Origin: an uncultured Clostridium sp.
Lineage (GTDB): Bacteria; Bacillota; Clostridia; Clostridiales; Clostridiaceae
Direction of reading: 5' to 3'
Length of the DNA: 64,000 bases
Assembly (NCBI GenBank): GCA_902785295.1
Contig: CACZYK010000034.1
Location: forward strand, 40,501 to 104,500
Every line of letters begins with the position of its first letter. The stretch's first letter is position 1. Below, piece by piece: positions 18,193 to 27,306 of this stretch. Both the position numbers and the translations under genes were made by a program. The notes below the pieces were generated by a model. It was not told the origin of the DNA, did not search any database, and saw only the letters and a list, made by a program, of their open reading frames with translations.

Positions 18193-19566
18193 TTATAAAT
18201 CTGCTAGTGGGTTAGATTTTATAGCTTCTCTTAAAGTTTCATCATCAACATGAGTATATATTTGAGTCGTAGAAATGTCTTCATGTCCTAGTATTCCTTG
18301 AAGGCTTCTTATATCAACATTTCCATGCTTATACATAAGGGTAGCTGCTGTATGTCTTAATTTATGAGGAGTGTAATTAGCATCTGTAAGACCAGCTTCT
18401 TGAATTTTTTTCTTAACCATAATTTCAACAGTTCTTTTATTTATTTTTTTATATTTGGAAGATAAAAAAAGATATTCTTTATTTTCTAAAGTTGCTTTAG
18501 AATCATCTCTTACTTTTAAATAATTTTCAATAGCTTTTAAACAAGCATGATTTAAATAAACAGTTCTTTCTTTATTTCCTTTACCTACAATTGTAAGTGT
18601 ATCATTTTTTATTCTTTTTATTTTTATAGAGCAGAGTTCAGAAATTCTCATACCACAATTTAAGAACAATACAAAAATACAATAATCTCTAGCATAATTT
18701 TTATCCTTTTTATTCATAGAATTTAAAAGTATTTTACATTGTTCAAGTGTAAGATATATTGGATTTCTTTTTTCTTTTTTAGGGGTTTCTAATTCTAAAG
18801 TTGGATTTTCATCTATAATTTTAGCTTTTCGATTAAGATATGCAAATAAAGCTCTTAAAGCAGAAACTTTTCTAGAACGCGTATATGTTCCATTTTCTCT
18901 TACTTTTTCTGCATAAGAAAGAAAAGCATATATATCTGTAAGAGTTATATTTTTCATGAAATCATTAGTTATATCATTTATTTTTACCTCCTCAAGTTTT
19001 TTAGCTTCTTTTTCTTGACCTTTATAAACCTTCATAAACTTTAGAAAAAGTGAAATATCAATAACATATCCATCAACAGTGTTTTTAGATTTTCCTCTTA
19101 TAACTTCATAATAATCAATAAAGCCATTAAGAAATTCAGGATAATCATTGATATTTCGTATATCCATACCTAACAAATTTGAAATTGAATTATCATTAAT
19201 ATTTTTTTCTAGTTCTATTTTTTTTACTGAATTTTTTTTATTCTTCTTTTTTATTTTGACTTTATCTGACTTTTCACTTAAATAAATTTCTCTAAGCCCA
19301 GAAGCCTTTATCCAATTTTGTATTGTTCTAATATTAACCTCATATATTTCACTAAGTTTTGAAGTTTTTATTTTATGTTTTATGTATAAAATATATAAAT
19401 CTTGTAAAAGATAATAATATGGTTCTGTATTTGAGTTATTTTGAAGTTTTTCATACAAACTTTTTATTATAATTTTATCCTGTGTAGTTAAAAATATACT
19501 TAAAAGTTGTTTGATTTCTTCAGGATATTCATAGTTTTTATATTTTTCGTTTTTGTTATTGTTCAT
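18193..19566 (-). CDS. Tyrosine recombinase with N-terminal helix-turn-helix extension
   Basis: A 457-residue integrase-family recombinase. Residues 1-150 are an unusual extension holding an HTH-like segment (SKLSEIYEVNIRTIQNWIKASG, about 75-95, split by a turn) and a Lys-rich linker. Residues 150-255 are the SAM-like core-binding domain. Residues 270-457 are catalytic, with all residues visible: Arg in LNCGMRISEL, Lys in GKGNKERTV, His and Arg in PHKLRHTAATL, His in LGHEDISTT and Tyr in IYTHV. The promoter and a perfect palindrome lie directly upstream. It has no phage or transposon neighbours, so it is a resident recombinase of unknown role. It is longer than XerC or XerD (about 300). Confidence 0.9.
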   Translation of the reverse strand: MNNNKNEKYKNYEYPEEIKQLLSIFLTTQDKIIIKSLYEKLQNNSNTEPYYYLLQDLYILYIKHKIKTSKLSEIYEVNIRTIQNWIKASGLREIYLSEKSDKVKIKKKNKKNSVKKIELEKNINDNSISNLLGMDIRNINDYPEFLNGFIDYYEVIRGKSKNTVDGYVIDISLFLKFMKVYKGQEKEAKKLEEVKINDITNDFMKNITLTDIYAFLSYAEKVRENGTYTRSRKVSALRALFAYLNRKAKIIDENPTLELETPKKEKRNPIYLTLEQCKILLNSMNKKDKNYARDYCIFVLFLNCGMRISELCSIKIKRIKNDTLTIVGKGNKERTVYLNHACLKAIENYLKVRDDSKATLENKEYLFLSSKYKKINKRTVEIMVKKKIQEAGLTDANYTPHKLRHTAATLMYKHGNVDIRSLQGILGHEDISTTQIYTHVDDETLREAIKSNPLADL

Positions 19567-19610
19567 AATGCGAAATTTACCTCCTAAAATGCCCTTAAAG
19601 CCTTATAAAT

Positions 19611-19639
19611 ACTATATCACAAAGTTTTCGTTTTTTCAA
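19611..19639 (-). promoter_or_regulatory. Sigma-A promoter of the recombinase gene
   Basis: On the minus strand TTGAAA (19634-19639) and TATAGT (19611-19616) are 17 bp apart. The palindrome at 19643-19680 ends three base pairs upstream of the -35 box. Confidence 0.75.
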
Positions 19640-19642
19640 TAT

Positions 19643-19680
19643 ATCTAATTTCGCTAAAGGCTAATTTAGCGAAATTAGAT
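19643..19680. promoter_or_regulatory. Perfect 16-bp inverted repeat with 6-bp centre (recombinase core-site or operator candidate)
   Basis: ATCTAATTTCGCTAAA (19643-19658) and its exact complement (19665-19680) flank GGCTAA. A partial extra half-site, GCGAAATT (19570-19577), sits between the start codon and ribosome site of the recombinase gene. Two inverted arms around 6 bp is the geometry of a tyrosine-recombinase crossover site. It would also fit an operator. Confidence 0.65.
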
Positions 19681-20024
19681 TGATTTTTAAAGAAAAAATT
19701 ATAAAATTTAAGCAATAAAACTATAAAAAATTCACTAAAATATATTCGATTTTCTCAAAATTTAAATTTTAAATAATATTTAAACTTAGAGAAACTAATT
19801 TTTATGTTTTTTCAAAATTTATTTTTTATTAAAATCAATTTTATATATTTATTTCAATTTATTAAATTTTTATTCATATATAGATTTAATATACTTAATT
19901 TAAGTCAGATAAGGTCAAATAATTGTGTGTTATTATGATGGAAAATTTTTTTCTGATTTAAATTTAGTAATTGATATTTAATAAAAATTTTTATCATTTA
20001 TTTAAACAAAATCTTTTTAAAATT

Positions 20025-20060
20025 AAAATGCAAGGCTTTAATTTTAAAACCTTGCATTTT
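20025..20060 (-). terminator. Terminator downstream of the deacetylase gene
   Basis: AAAATGCAAGG (20025-20035) pairs with CCTTGCATTTT (20050-20060), flanked by T and A runs. It lies about 105 bp past the deacetylase stop. The remainder of 19681-20164 is extremely AT-rich with no frame or other signal that I can support. Confidence 0.75.
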
Positions 20061-20164
20061 TATAAAGTTTATCATTTTTATATTGTAATAAAGAAATTAT
20101 ATCTTTTAAAATATTTTATAAATTATTTAATCTAAATTTAAAAATTATATTTTAAATTTACTTA

Positions 20165-21187
20165 TCAGTTTAAATTTGTTACAACATCAAATCTATATCC
20201 TTGACCTTCCATATAAGTTATAAATTCATCTAAAGCATCTGCATTTGCAACATTAACTCCATGTAATAAATAAATAGCTCCTTGGTGGCTATAAGTTTTC
20301 ATCCAATCTAAAGCATATTGTTTATCATTCCATTCAGCAGACCAATCTTTATAAGCAAAACTCCAAAATATACATTTGTAGCCCATTTGATTTGCATAAT
20401 CCATTGCACATTCACTAAAACTTCCTTCTGGAAATCTTAATACCTTATTCATTTCAGTTCCTATAAGCTCTTTAAAAGTATCTTCTGTTATAGCAAGTTC
20501 TTTTATAAATTGTTCTGGATTTTCTTTTGCAGTTTGAGCCATATTTGGATGATTATATGTATGATTTCCAACAACATGACCTTCTCTTACCATTCTTTTT
20601 ACTATATCTGTATTAGCTTCAATAAAGCCTTTTGTAACAAAGAAAGTTCCTTTTATGTTATGTTTTTTTAAAGTATCCATATTTTTTTCTGCTTGAGTAT
20701 TATTTAATCCTTCATCAAAGGTTAAATATATAACTTTTTCATCAGGTCCTAAATAATAACTATTATATTTTTTGAAATCTTCAATAGATAATGGCCCTTC
20801 TGGTCTTTTAAAATCTCCATTACGTCCAAACCAAAATTCTATATTCTCTGTTGAAGCATCACTTTGTGAAATTGTATAATTCTCATAGGAATACTTAGGT
20901 TTTGAATCATCTATGTTTATATTTATATCACTATCATCTTTTTTTTCATCATCCAAATTCTCTTCTGCTACATTTGTGCTTTCATTAACTGCTTGAGTTC
21001 CTTTTTTATCATCACCATTAGTAATATTTTCTGTTTTTACATTACTAGTTTCTTTAGAAGTTTTAACCTCTTCTTCTCTATTTACAATAAATACAAAGGC
21101 TAAAATTAATATTATAAGAGTAATAGAAAAGAAAAAGAACTCGTTTCTATCACTATTTTTTTTATTAGAAGTATCACTTGATTTCAT
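20165..21187 (-). CDS. Membrane-anchored polysaccharide deacetylase (PdaA-like)
   Basis: A 340-residue NodB-fold deacetylase. Residues 16-36 form one membrane anchor (FFFFSITLIILILAFVFIV). A Lys/Asp/Glu-rich linker runs to about 95. The catalytic domain (145-340) has TFDEGLNNTQAEKN with the catalytic aspartate, HTYNHPNMAQ with the zinc histidines, and RFPEGSFSE. The PEGSFSE pattern fits the PdaA group, which removes acetyl groups from N-acetylmuramic acid during formation of muramic delta-lactam in spore cortex. A sporulation role is inferred. A terminator lies downstream. Confidence 0.88.
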   Translation of the reverse strand: MKSSDTSNKKNSDRNEFFFFSITLIILILAFVFIVNREEEVKTSKETSNVKTENITNGDDKKGTQAVNESTNVAEENLDDEKKDDSDININIDDSKPKYSYENYTISQSDASTENIEFWFGRNGDFKRPEGPLSIEDFKKYNSYYLGPDEKVIYLTFDEGLNNTQAEKNMDTLKKHNIKGTFFVTKGFIEANTDIVKRMVREGHVVGNHTYNHPNMAQTAKENPEQFIKELAITEDTFKELIGTEMNKVLRFPEGSFSECAMDYANQMGYKCIFWSFAYKDWSAEWNDKQYALDWMKTYSHQGAIYLLHGVNVANADALDEFITYMEGQGYRFDVVTNLN

Positions 21188-21314
21188 AAAAACTCTCCTT
21201 TCATTTATATATAATATTATACAATAAATAGATTACAAAATAATATAATTTTTAAGAATTTCTATATTTTCAGCTTCATAGCTTTCATTAGGAACTATTT
21301 ATAAAGAAAATAAA

Positions 21315-21363
21315 AGCATTGAAAAAATAGAAATGCAATAGTTGTACTCTATTTTTCAATGCT
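21315..21363 (-). terminator. Long hairpin terminator after the cyclophilin gene
   Basis: The arms at 21315-21331 and 21348-21363 are complementary apart from one extra A, and a 16-nt loop separates them. The structure sits 50 bp beyond the stop of the leftward cyclophilin gene. Confidence 0.7.
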
Positions 21364-21412
21364 CCTATAAATTCATTGTAAACTACTCACCACATTATAG
21401 AAGTGAGAATTA

Positions 21413-22075
21413 TTATTGCACTTCCTCTAAGGTTTCTGGTTCTGGATATGTAACTCCTTTAGTATCAACTGTTATCTTTTCAATAACTACATCATTTAAA
21501 GGCTTGTCATTCTCATCTGTTTTAACATTTTGTATTTTATCAAGAATTTCAAGACCAGATGTAACCTTTCCAAAAGCAGCATAATCTCCATCTAAAGATT
21601 CAGTATCAGATGTCATTATAAAGAATTGACTTCCAGCAGAATCTAAAGGAAAAGTAAGTCTTGCCATAGAAATTACTCCCTTAGTGTGTTTTAGATTATT
21701 TTCAAATCCATTTGAAGAAAACTCTCCTTTTATACAATAACCTGGGCCTCCTGTTCCATCACCATTAGGATCTCCACCTTGAATCATAAAGTCTTTTATA
21801 ACTCTATGAAATGTTAATCCATTATAGAACCCTTTGTTAACTAAAGAAATAAAATTGTTTACTGTGTTTGGTGCAATTTCAGGATAAAGTTCAAGCTCTA
21901 TAGTTCCATAATCTTTTACAACTATTGAGACTGTTGGATTAGCTTTAGTTGTTGTTGAAGTTGTTTCATTATCATTTGATGAATTATTTTCACCTCCACA
22001 ACTAACTAATAATAAAGAAGTTAAGATAGCCATAAGTATTAATGCTACCCTTTTAATAAATTTTTTGTTTTTCAT
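21413..22075 (-). CDS. Cyclophilin-type peptidyl-prolyl isomerase lipoprotein
   Basis: A 220-residue extracytoplasmic foldase. The signal peptide ends at LLLVSCGG (lipidated Cys26), followed by an Asn/Thr-rich linker. The cyclophilin domain covers residues 48-210. FHRVIKDFMIQGGDPNGDGTGG carries the active-site Arg and the Phe/Met/Gln set (about 92-113, quoted with a gap in mind), and GSQFFIMTSD is the second active-site strand. It would speed proline isomerisation in secreted proteins at the outer face of the membrane. It is a single gene with an AGGAGAG site and its own terminator. Confidence 0.92.
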   Translation of the reverse strand: MKNKKFIKRVALILMAILTSLLLVSCGGENNSSNDNETTSTTTKANPTVSIVVKDYGTIELELYPEIAPNTVNNFISLVNKGFYNGLTFHRVIKDFMIQGGDPNGDGTGGPGYCIKGEFSSNGFENNLKHTKGVISMARLTFPLDSAGSQFFIMTSDTESLDGDYAAFGKVTSGLEILDKIQNVKTDENDKPLNDVVIEKITVDTKGVTYPEPETLEEVQ

Positions 22076-22187
22076 TACTCTCTCCTTTTATAATTTAATT
22101 TTGTTTCACTATCAAAAATTATATGAAAATTACATATACCTTGTTAGTTCAATCTTATTATACATTATAAAAAAGTATTTGTGAAAT

Positions 22188-23057
22188 TTAATCTTTAAGT
22201 AAAGCTATATATTTATCAAGTTCTTTAATATTCATTAATTTATCTTCAAAGTCAGGATAATCTTTGATAATCCTTTTTATGCATCTTACACAAAATTCAG
22301 TACGTTTTTTATTATCCTTCTTCATAATGTCCTTATATCCCCATATGTGAGTAAAAAGTTTCTGGTTATTTTTAAATAATGTATCTAATGAAATAATTTC
22401 TTCTGATTTAATACTCATCTTTTTACTGCACATAGCAATAAGCCTCTGCTCTGCAAAAACCATATTAATTATTCTGTCATTTCCCTCTTTTAAATTTTTC
22501 ATAAATTCAATAGAAGATGAAGTGTAATAATTTTTAAATTCTTCATTTGCTATGTAAGTAAAAGCAGTATTACAAGGTCTTTCTTCCCAGTCCCATTCCT
22601 TATCAAATTCATAGCCTTCTTTCATAATAAAGCTTTCTTTACCTGGATATACATAATTTAAATCTTCTTTATGAATAGTACATAATTCTTTATTTTTAAA
22701 AAGGTTTTCCACACTGCTCCACACTATAAAATCTGTATCTATCATTGCAAATGGAGTTTTCTCATAATTCATAGCATAAATCTTCCCTGCTGCCCAAAAA
22801 ACATTAGGATTTATACTTTGTGGTATATTTTCTAACACTGTATCAATTCCTAAATCCCATATATCTTCAATTCCTAATTTTTTATAATATTCAGCTCCTT
22901 GAATATCTGTTATCATCTTTATACTTCCATTAAATTCTCTCCATTTTAAAGCTGATAAAATTGTCGTAAGTATTTCAAAATCTTCTATAAAATATTCTTT
23001 ATCTTTATTAAGAGTAAAAAATGGACGAGTCCAGTTTGAATGAAATCCTTTTACCAT
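22188..23057 (-). CDS. DUF6734-like protein, possible GT-A-fold enzyme
   Basis: A 289-residue protein starting MVKGFHSNWTRPFF. It resembles DUF6734-type proteins in the opening motif and in FWAAGKIYAMN near residue 88 followed by FAMIDTDFIVW near 102. DTD in that place is like the DxD metal/nucleotide-sugar motif of GT-A glycosyltransferases. EERPCNTAFTYI and FAEQRLIAMC resemble later parts of such folds. Neither activity nor family is certain. It begins 15 bp after the gene for a protein with a Ser/Gly-rich tail and is surely co-transcribed with it, which makes that protein a candidate substrate. Confidence 0.65.
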   Translation of the reverse strand: MVKGFHSNWTRPFFTLNKDKEYFIEDFEILTTILSALKWREFNGSIKMITDIQGAEYYKKLGIEDIWDLGIDTVLENIPQSINPNVFWAAGKIYAMNYEKTPFAMIDTDFIVWSSVENLFKNKELCTIHKEDLNYVYPGKESFIMKEGYEFDKEWDWEERPCNTAFTYIANEEFKNYYTSSSIEFMKNLKEGNDRIINMVFAEQRLIAMCSKKMSIKSEEIISLDTLFKNNQKLFTHIWGYKDIMKKDNKKRTEFCVRCIKRIIKDYPDFEDKLMNIKELDKYIALLKD

Positions 23058-23072
23058 AGAAAAACTCCTTAG

Positions 23073-23597
23073 CTATATTAAATCTAATCCATAACCACAT
23101 AATCCTGAAGAACCTGAAGAGGAAGAGTTATTGTTATTAAAAAATTCAATTTCTTCTTCTGATTGAAATAAGAAATAACTTATATTTTCCATAAGAGACA
23201 AACTTATATTTCTTAAATTTTTATTATCAGTTATCTCGGTTTTATTTTCAGTTGATTCCTCTTCTTTAGAAGGTGTAGACTTTTTTATATCATTTGTTTT
23301 TAAAATTTTATTTTCTGATAAATTATTTTTTTCTCTTATGTATGCTTCAAATGGTGGTTCTATAACTTTGTATTTATTTATATCCAAATAATGAATATCT
23401 TCTTTAGAAACAAATCTAAAGCCATTTGTATCTCTAACTAAAATATTTCCAGTACATGTAGCAAGTAAATATGCTTTTTCGCTTTGAGAATAGGAAGATG
23501 AATGGTCATTATCTAATTCTTGTTTTAATTCTTGTTTTAATTCTTGTTCTGGTAATTTTTGTAGTTTAACATCTTTATTATTTAAGTTATTAGCCAT
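23073..23597 (-). CDS. Protein with a Ser/Gly tail ending CGYGLDLI, unknown function
   Basis: A 174-residue protein with no signal peptide. The N-terminus has a short tandem repeat (KQELKQELKQEL region, residues 16-29). Residues 38-88 look folded (AYLLATCTGNILVRDTNGFR, then a segment around PPFEAYIREK). A Lys/Glu/Thr-rich stretch spans 95-128. The last 22 residues are a run of Asn then Ser/Gly and end LCGYGLDLI. A conserved-looking leader with a simple Ser-rich tail and a fixed C-terminal motif is what one expects of a modified substrate. It shares an operon with the DUF6734-like gene. I do not recognise the family. Confidence 0.65.
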   Translation of the reverse strand: MANNLNNKDVKLQKLPEQELKQELKQELDNDHSSSYSQSEKAYLLATCTGNILVRDTNGFRFVSKEDIHYLDINKYKVIEPPFEAYIREKNNLSENKILKTNDIKKSTPSKEEESTENKTEITDNKNLRNISLSLMENISYFLFQSEEEIEFFNNNNSSSSGSSGLCGYGLDLI

Positions 23598-23687
23598 ACT
23601 TGACCTCCCTATTAAAATATTACTAATATTATTATATCATTCCTTAAATATAATTTTTAGTAGTATAAAGAATTTTTAATAAAAAAT

Positions 23688-23735
23688 ATTGTTTTGCTCT
23701 TCCGCCTTGCTAGCTCCAAGTTAAGACAAAACAAT
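23688..23735. repeat. Hairpin related to the other intergenic hairpins
   Basis: ATTGTTTTG (23688-23696) pairs with CAAAACAAT (23727-23735). The loop carries AGCTCCAAGT, the inverse of a motif in the loop at 18146-18155. The right flank (ACAATAAATTTACTCTGC) resembles the right arm of the GCAGAATAAAT repeats at 17994 and 37625. Confidence 0.5.
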
Positions 23736-23779
23736 AAATTTACTCTGCTCTAACTAAAGGAAACATAATTTCCCAATGT

Positions 23780-23814
23780 AAAAGGTAGCAGGAAAATAAA
23801 ACCTGCTACCTTTT
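23780..23814 (-). terminator. Strong terminator after nrdG
   Basis: AAAAGGTAGCAGG (23780-23792) and CCTGCTACCTTTT (23802-23814) form a perfect 13-bp stem with a 9-nt loop, a few bases past the nrdG stop. It ends the nrdDG operon. Confidence 0.9.
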
Positions 23815-23817
23815 AGT

Positions 23818-24321
23818 CTAAAGATTATCTATTTCAACAACTTTGTTTTCCATTTTAGATTTTTTTATATCAATAACTCTTTGGTTTGAAGAACCTCTAT
23901 ATTTTAAACTTATATTTCTCTTATCTATTTCAAATCTTCCATCAATAAGTACATCTACAAAATTTAATATTTTAAGCTTTTTCTCATCCTTAATTATATC
24001 TTCATAAAGATATCCACTCCAAAGCCATATTGGTTTATTAGTTTCTTTCTTTATTCTATCTAAAAGCTCTACAAGAGAATTATCCATAGTTTGCTCCATA
24101 GGCTCTCCTCCAAGAATATTTACTCCAAAAACATTATCGTTTTTAACATAAGAAAGAAATTCCTCTTCAGTTTCTTTAGTCCATGGCTTTCCATAATTAA
24201 AATCTTGTAATTCTTTATTAAAACATCCCTTACAGTTATTTGTACATCCACTTACAAATAAAGTTGTTCTTACATTTGGTCCATTAGATACATCAAATTT
24301 TCTTATTTCTGCAAAGTTCAT
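23818..24321 (-). CDS. nrdG: Anaerobic ribonucleotide reductase-activating protein
   Basis: A 167-residue radical-SAM activase. The iron-sulfur cluster motif is Cys-x3-Cys-x2-Cys in SGCTNNCKGCFN at about residues 24-35, and the SAM-binding GGEP follows in VNILGGEPMEQ near 71. NrdG makes the glycyl radical on NrdD. It follows nrdD by 11 bp in the same transcript and is closed by a strong terminator. Length is normal for the family. Confidence 0.96.
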   Translation of the reverse strand: MNFAEIRKFDVSNGPNVRTTLFVSGCTNNCKGCFNKELQDFNYGKPWTKETEEEFLSYVKNDNVFGVNILGGEPMEQTMDNSLVELLDRIKKETNKPIWLWSGYLYEDIIKDEKKLKILNFVDVLIDGRFEIDKRNISLKYRGSSNQRVIDIKKSKMENKVVEIDNL

Positions 24322-24332
24322 AATACACTCCT

Positions 24333-26453
24333 TTATAAATGTAAAACTCTATCTCCTATTTCAGCAGTACGTCCCTTATTCCAGAAATTTGTACCTATAT
24401 ATCCACAAGTTCTTCTCATAACTTGCATTTCACTTTCATCTCTATTTCCACATGATGGACAATACCACTTTAAATTCTTATCAAGTTTGATTTCTCCAGT
24501 ATAACCACATTTATAGCATATATCTGGCTTAGTATTTATTTCTGCATATTGTACATTATGATATATAAAGTTTATTATTTGCTCAACTGCTTCTAAGTTT
24601 CTGCTCATATCAGGAACTTCTATATAAGAAATGCATCCTCCAAGGCTTATATTATGAAATTGTGATTCAAACTTAAGTTTTGAAAAAGCATCTATCTCTT
24701 CACATACATGAACATGATAAGAATTTGTGTAATAAAGCTTATCAGTTACATGAGGTATCTCTCCAAATCTTTGCTTATCTAATCTACAGAATCTATAAAT
24801 TAAGTTTTCTGCTGGAGTTCCATATAAACCAAATCCTAATCCAGTTTCCTTTTTCCATCTATCACATGCTTCCTTCATATGATTCATCACAGCTAAAGCA
24901 AACTTTTCTCCTTCTTTAGTAGTATGACTCACTCCAAGCATAGCATAAGTCATTTCACATATTCCAACATATCCTAAGGATAAAGTAGAATATCCATTTT
25001 CAAGAAGTTTATCTATTTTTTCTCCCTTCTTTAACCTAGCTATTGCACCATGTTGCCAATGTATTGGAGATACATCAGATAATGTACCCATAAGCATATT
25101 ATGTCTTACAAGTAAAGCTTCCTTACATAATTCTAATCTTTGGTCAAGCATATCCCAGAAAAGTTCCATATCTCCATCAGCAATTATACCAATTTGAGGA
25201 AGATTTAAGCTTACAACTCCTTGATTGAATCTTCCATACCACTTATAATTTCCATTTTCATCCTTCCAAGGACTTAAATGACTTCTACAACCCATTGGTG
25301 GGAAAGTATTTCCTTCATAATTTTTTCTCATAATTTTAGCAGATTGATAATCAGGAACCAATCTCTTAGCTGTACATTTAGCAGCAAGCTTTGTTATATA
25401 GTCGTATTTGCCCCCTTCAAGACAATTATGTTCATCTAAAAGATATACAAGCTTAGGGAATGCTTCTCCAATTTCTTGACCTTTATAATTTTTCATTCCC
25501 TCTAATCTTTGCTTTATCATCTCTTCACATATTAAAGCCATTTCCTCTTCATATTCATGACCTTCCTCTATTTCAAGATAAATTGTTCCAAAAGGAGATT
25601 GACCATTTGTTGTTTGAAGAGTTGAAAGTTGATATCTTATTGTTTGAACACCATCTTTTAAATCCTTCATCTTCATATCATTAGCTAAATCTCTTGCTAA
25701 TTCTTCATTATTATACTTCTCCATATAAAATTTATAGAACTTATCATAAGTAACTCTAAGATATTTAGCTAAATGCTTTATAGTAATACTTTGCCCACCA
25801 TATTGATTACTTGCAACCTGTGCCATAATTTGAGTTGTAACTGTACAAGCAGTTCCAAAAGACTTAGGAGTTTCAACAAGTTTATCATTTATTACAGTTC
25901 CATTATCAAGCATATCTTCAAGATTTATTAAACAGCAGTTAAATATTGGTGATAAGGTATAATCCATATCATGCCAATGGATTATACCTTCATCGTGAGC
26001 TTGAACCATATAGGAAGGTATAAGTTTTCTTCTTGAAATATCCTTTGATACTTCCCCTGCTATTAAATCTCTTTGGGTTGCAGCAATAACAGAATTTTTA
26101 TTAGAATTTTCTTTTAAAACATCCTCATTAGTTTTATGAATAAGACCTAAAATACTTTCATCTGTTGTATTTACATTTCTTTTAAATTCTTGTACAGCTC
26201 TATATCCTTCATAAGCTTTAGCTGTTACTGATTGCCCATAATGAACTAATCTATCATATACATAAGTTTCTATTTTATATATTGTTGGTATTTCATCTGA
26301 TGCTTTAAAAAACTTTTCAGCATCATTGGCTATTAATCTTGCGATATCTGGAAGGTATATTCCACTTCCATTTTTCATAGCTTTTGTAACAGCCTCTCGT
26401 ATTTTCTTTTTATCAAATGGGACTTTACTTCCATCTCTTTTTATTACCTTCAT
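24333..26453 (-). CDS. nrdD: Anaerobic ribonucleoside-triphosphate reductase
   Basis: This class III ribonucleotide reductase has 706 residues. Residues 1-90 are an ATP-cone allosteric domain (MKVIKRDGSKVPFDKKKI). The body has CCLINLEDML and FPPMGCRSHLSPW, which hold radical-transfer and substrate-site cysteines. Four zinc cysteines lie near 640-660 (CYKCGY and CPSCGN). The glycyl-radical loop is RRTCGYIGTNFWNKGR near 685. It makes dNTPs without oxygen and works with NrdG. The upstream region is AT-rich, and I could not identify a convincing NrdR box. Confidence 0.97.
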   Translation of the reverse strand: MKVIKRDGSKVPFDKKKIREAVTKAMKNGSGIYLPDIARLIANDAEKFFKASDEIPTIYKIETYVYDRLVHYGQSVTAKAYEGYRAVQEFKRNVNTTDESILGLIHKTNEDVLKENSNKNSVIAATQRDLIAGEVSKDISRRKLIPSYMVQAHDEGIIHWHDMDYTLSPIFNCCLINLEDMLDNGTVINDKLVETPKSFGTACTVTTQIMAQVASNQYGGQSITIKHLAKYLRVTYDKFYKFYMEKYNNEELARDLANDMKMKDLKDGVQTIRYQLSTLQTTNGQSPFGTIYLEIEEGHEYEEEMALICEEMIKQRLEGMKNYKGQEIGEAFPKLVYLLDEHNCLEGGKYDYITKLAAKCTAKRLVPDYQSAKIMRKNYEGNTFPPMGCRSHLSPWKDENGNYKWYGRFNQGVVSLNLPQIGIIADGDMELFWDMLDQRLELCKEALLVRHNMLMGTLSDVSPIHWQHGAIARLKKGEKIDKLLENGYSTLSLGYVGICEMTYAMLGVSHTTKEGEKFALAVMNHMKEACDRWKKETGLGFGLYGTPAENLIYRFCRLDKQRFGEIPHVTDKLYYTNSYHVHVCEEIDAFSKLKFESQFHNISLGGCISYIEVPDMSRNLEAVEQIINFIYHNVQYAEINTKPDICYKCGYTGEIKLDKNLKWYCPSCGNRDESEMQVMRRTCGYIGTNFWNKGRTAEIGDRVLHL

Positions 26454-26668
26454 GTGTTTCCCTTCTTTCCAACTAACAATAATTATTATTTAAGAATTGT
26501 TAAATGATTTTTAACATTCATTTCTTATTATACACAAAAAAAAATTTAAAAAAAGACTTTACAAAATAAAAAAAATACTTTTTATCTTTTGGAAAATTTT
26601 ATCTATTGCAATCTATATATAGAATATAATTTTAAATGTAAATGTTTACTACCACAATATATATAAGT

Positions 26669-27244
26669 TTATCTCATTTCTAAATTTTTAAGTTTTTTAA
26701 TTTTTTCATGAAATTTATTATATATTTTTATCATTTTTTCTTCAGTTGAATATTTATCAACTTCCTCTATTGGAATCCATTTTACTCCACTATTTTCATC
26801 TTCCTTTATTTTTAATGTGTCTTTCTCATCTCCTTGAAGAAGATAACATATAGATAAGTGAAGATGTGATGATACATATTCTCCTCTTCTTATATGACCT
26901 TCAACAGTTATTACATCTAAAGAGAATATATCTTTAGAAATAGGCTTTATATTTTTAATACTAGTTTCTTCTTTAGCTTCCTTTATTGCAACTTTAAGAA
27001 GATCTTCTTCCCCATCTGCATGCCCTCCTGTCCAAGACCAACTATTATATATATTATGAAAAACCATAAGAACTTTTGTAAAATCCTTATTTACAATATA
27101 TCCTGAACTTGTTATATGAACTATTATGTTTTCACGAGTAAGAATATTATCAAAATCATTTATACACTTTAAAATAAATTCCTTATCCTTTTCTTCTTGT
27201 ATATTATAAGGTTTATATTTTTTAATTTCTTCTATATAATTCAT
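26669..27244 (-). CDS. Nudix hydrolase
   Basis: A 191-residue Nudix protein. The Nudix box is [20 protein letters not shown] (about residues 77-96) followed by ET, giving the glutamates that bind metal. Nudix enzymes cleave X-linked nucleoside diphosphates. The substrate cannot be told from sequence. This one resembles ADP-ribose/MutT-type homologues in which [16 protein letters not shown] follows the box. It is a single gene with a good AAGGAGG site, oriented like nrdD. Confidence 0.9.
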   Translation of the reverse strand: MNYIEEIKKYKPYNIQEEKDKEFILKCINDFDNILTRENIIVHITSSGYIVNKDFTKVLMVFHNIYNSWSWTGGHADGEEDLLKVAIKEAKEETSIKNIKPISKDIFSLDVITVEGHIRRGEYVSSHLHLSICYLLQGDEKDTLKIKEDENSGVKWIPIEEVDKYSTEEKMIKIYNKFHEKIKKLKNLEMR

Positions 27245-27306
27245 TGTATCCTCCTTAAAAAAATTTAGCTAGAAAATAAGAATCTTCTAGCTAAAATAAT
27301 AATGTA

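Noticed and set aside
18193-20164. Prophage or integrative element attachment region
   Set aside because: No tRNA, excisionase, structural or conjugation genes lie near the recombinase, so it looks resident.
23517-23560. CRISPR-like short tandem repeats
   Set aside because: They are three 12-bp units within a coding frame (Lys-Gln-Glu-Leu), without spacers.
26590-26640. NrdR-box candidate upstream of nrdD
   Set aside because: The palindromic CTATATATAG is AT-rich and does not match the known NrdR pattern well enough.
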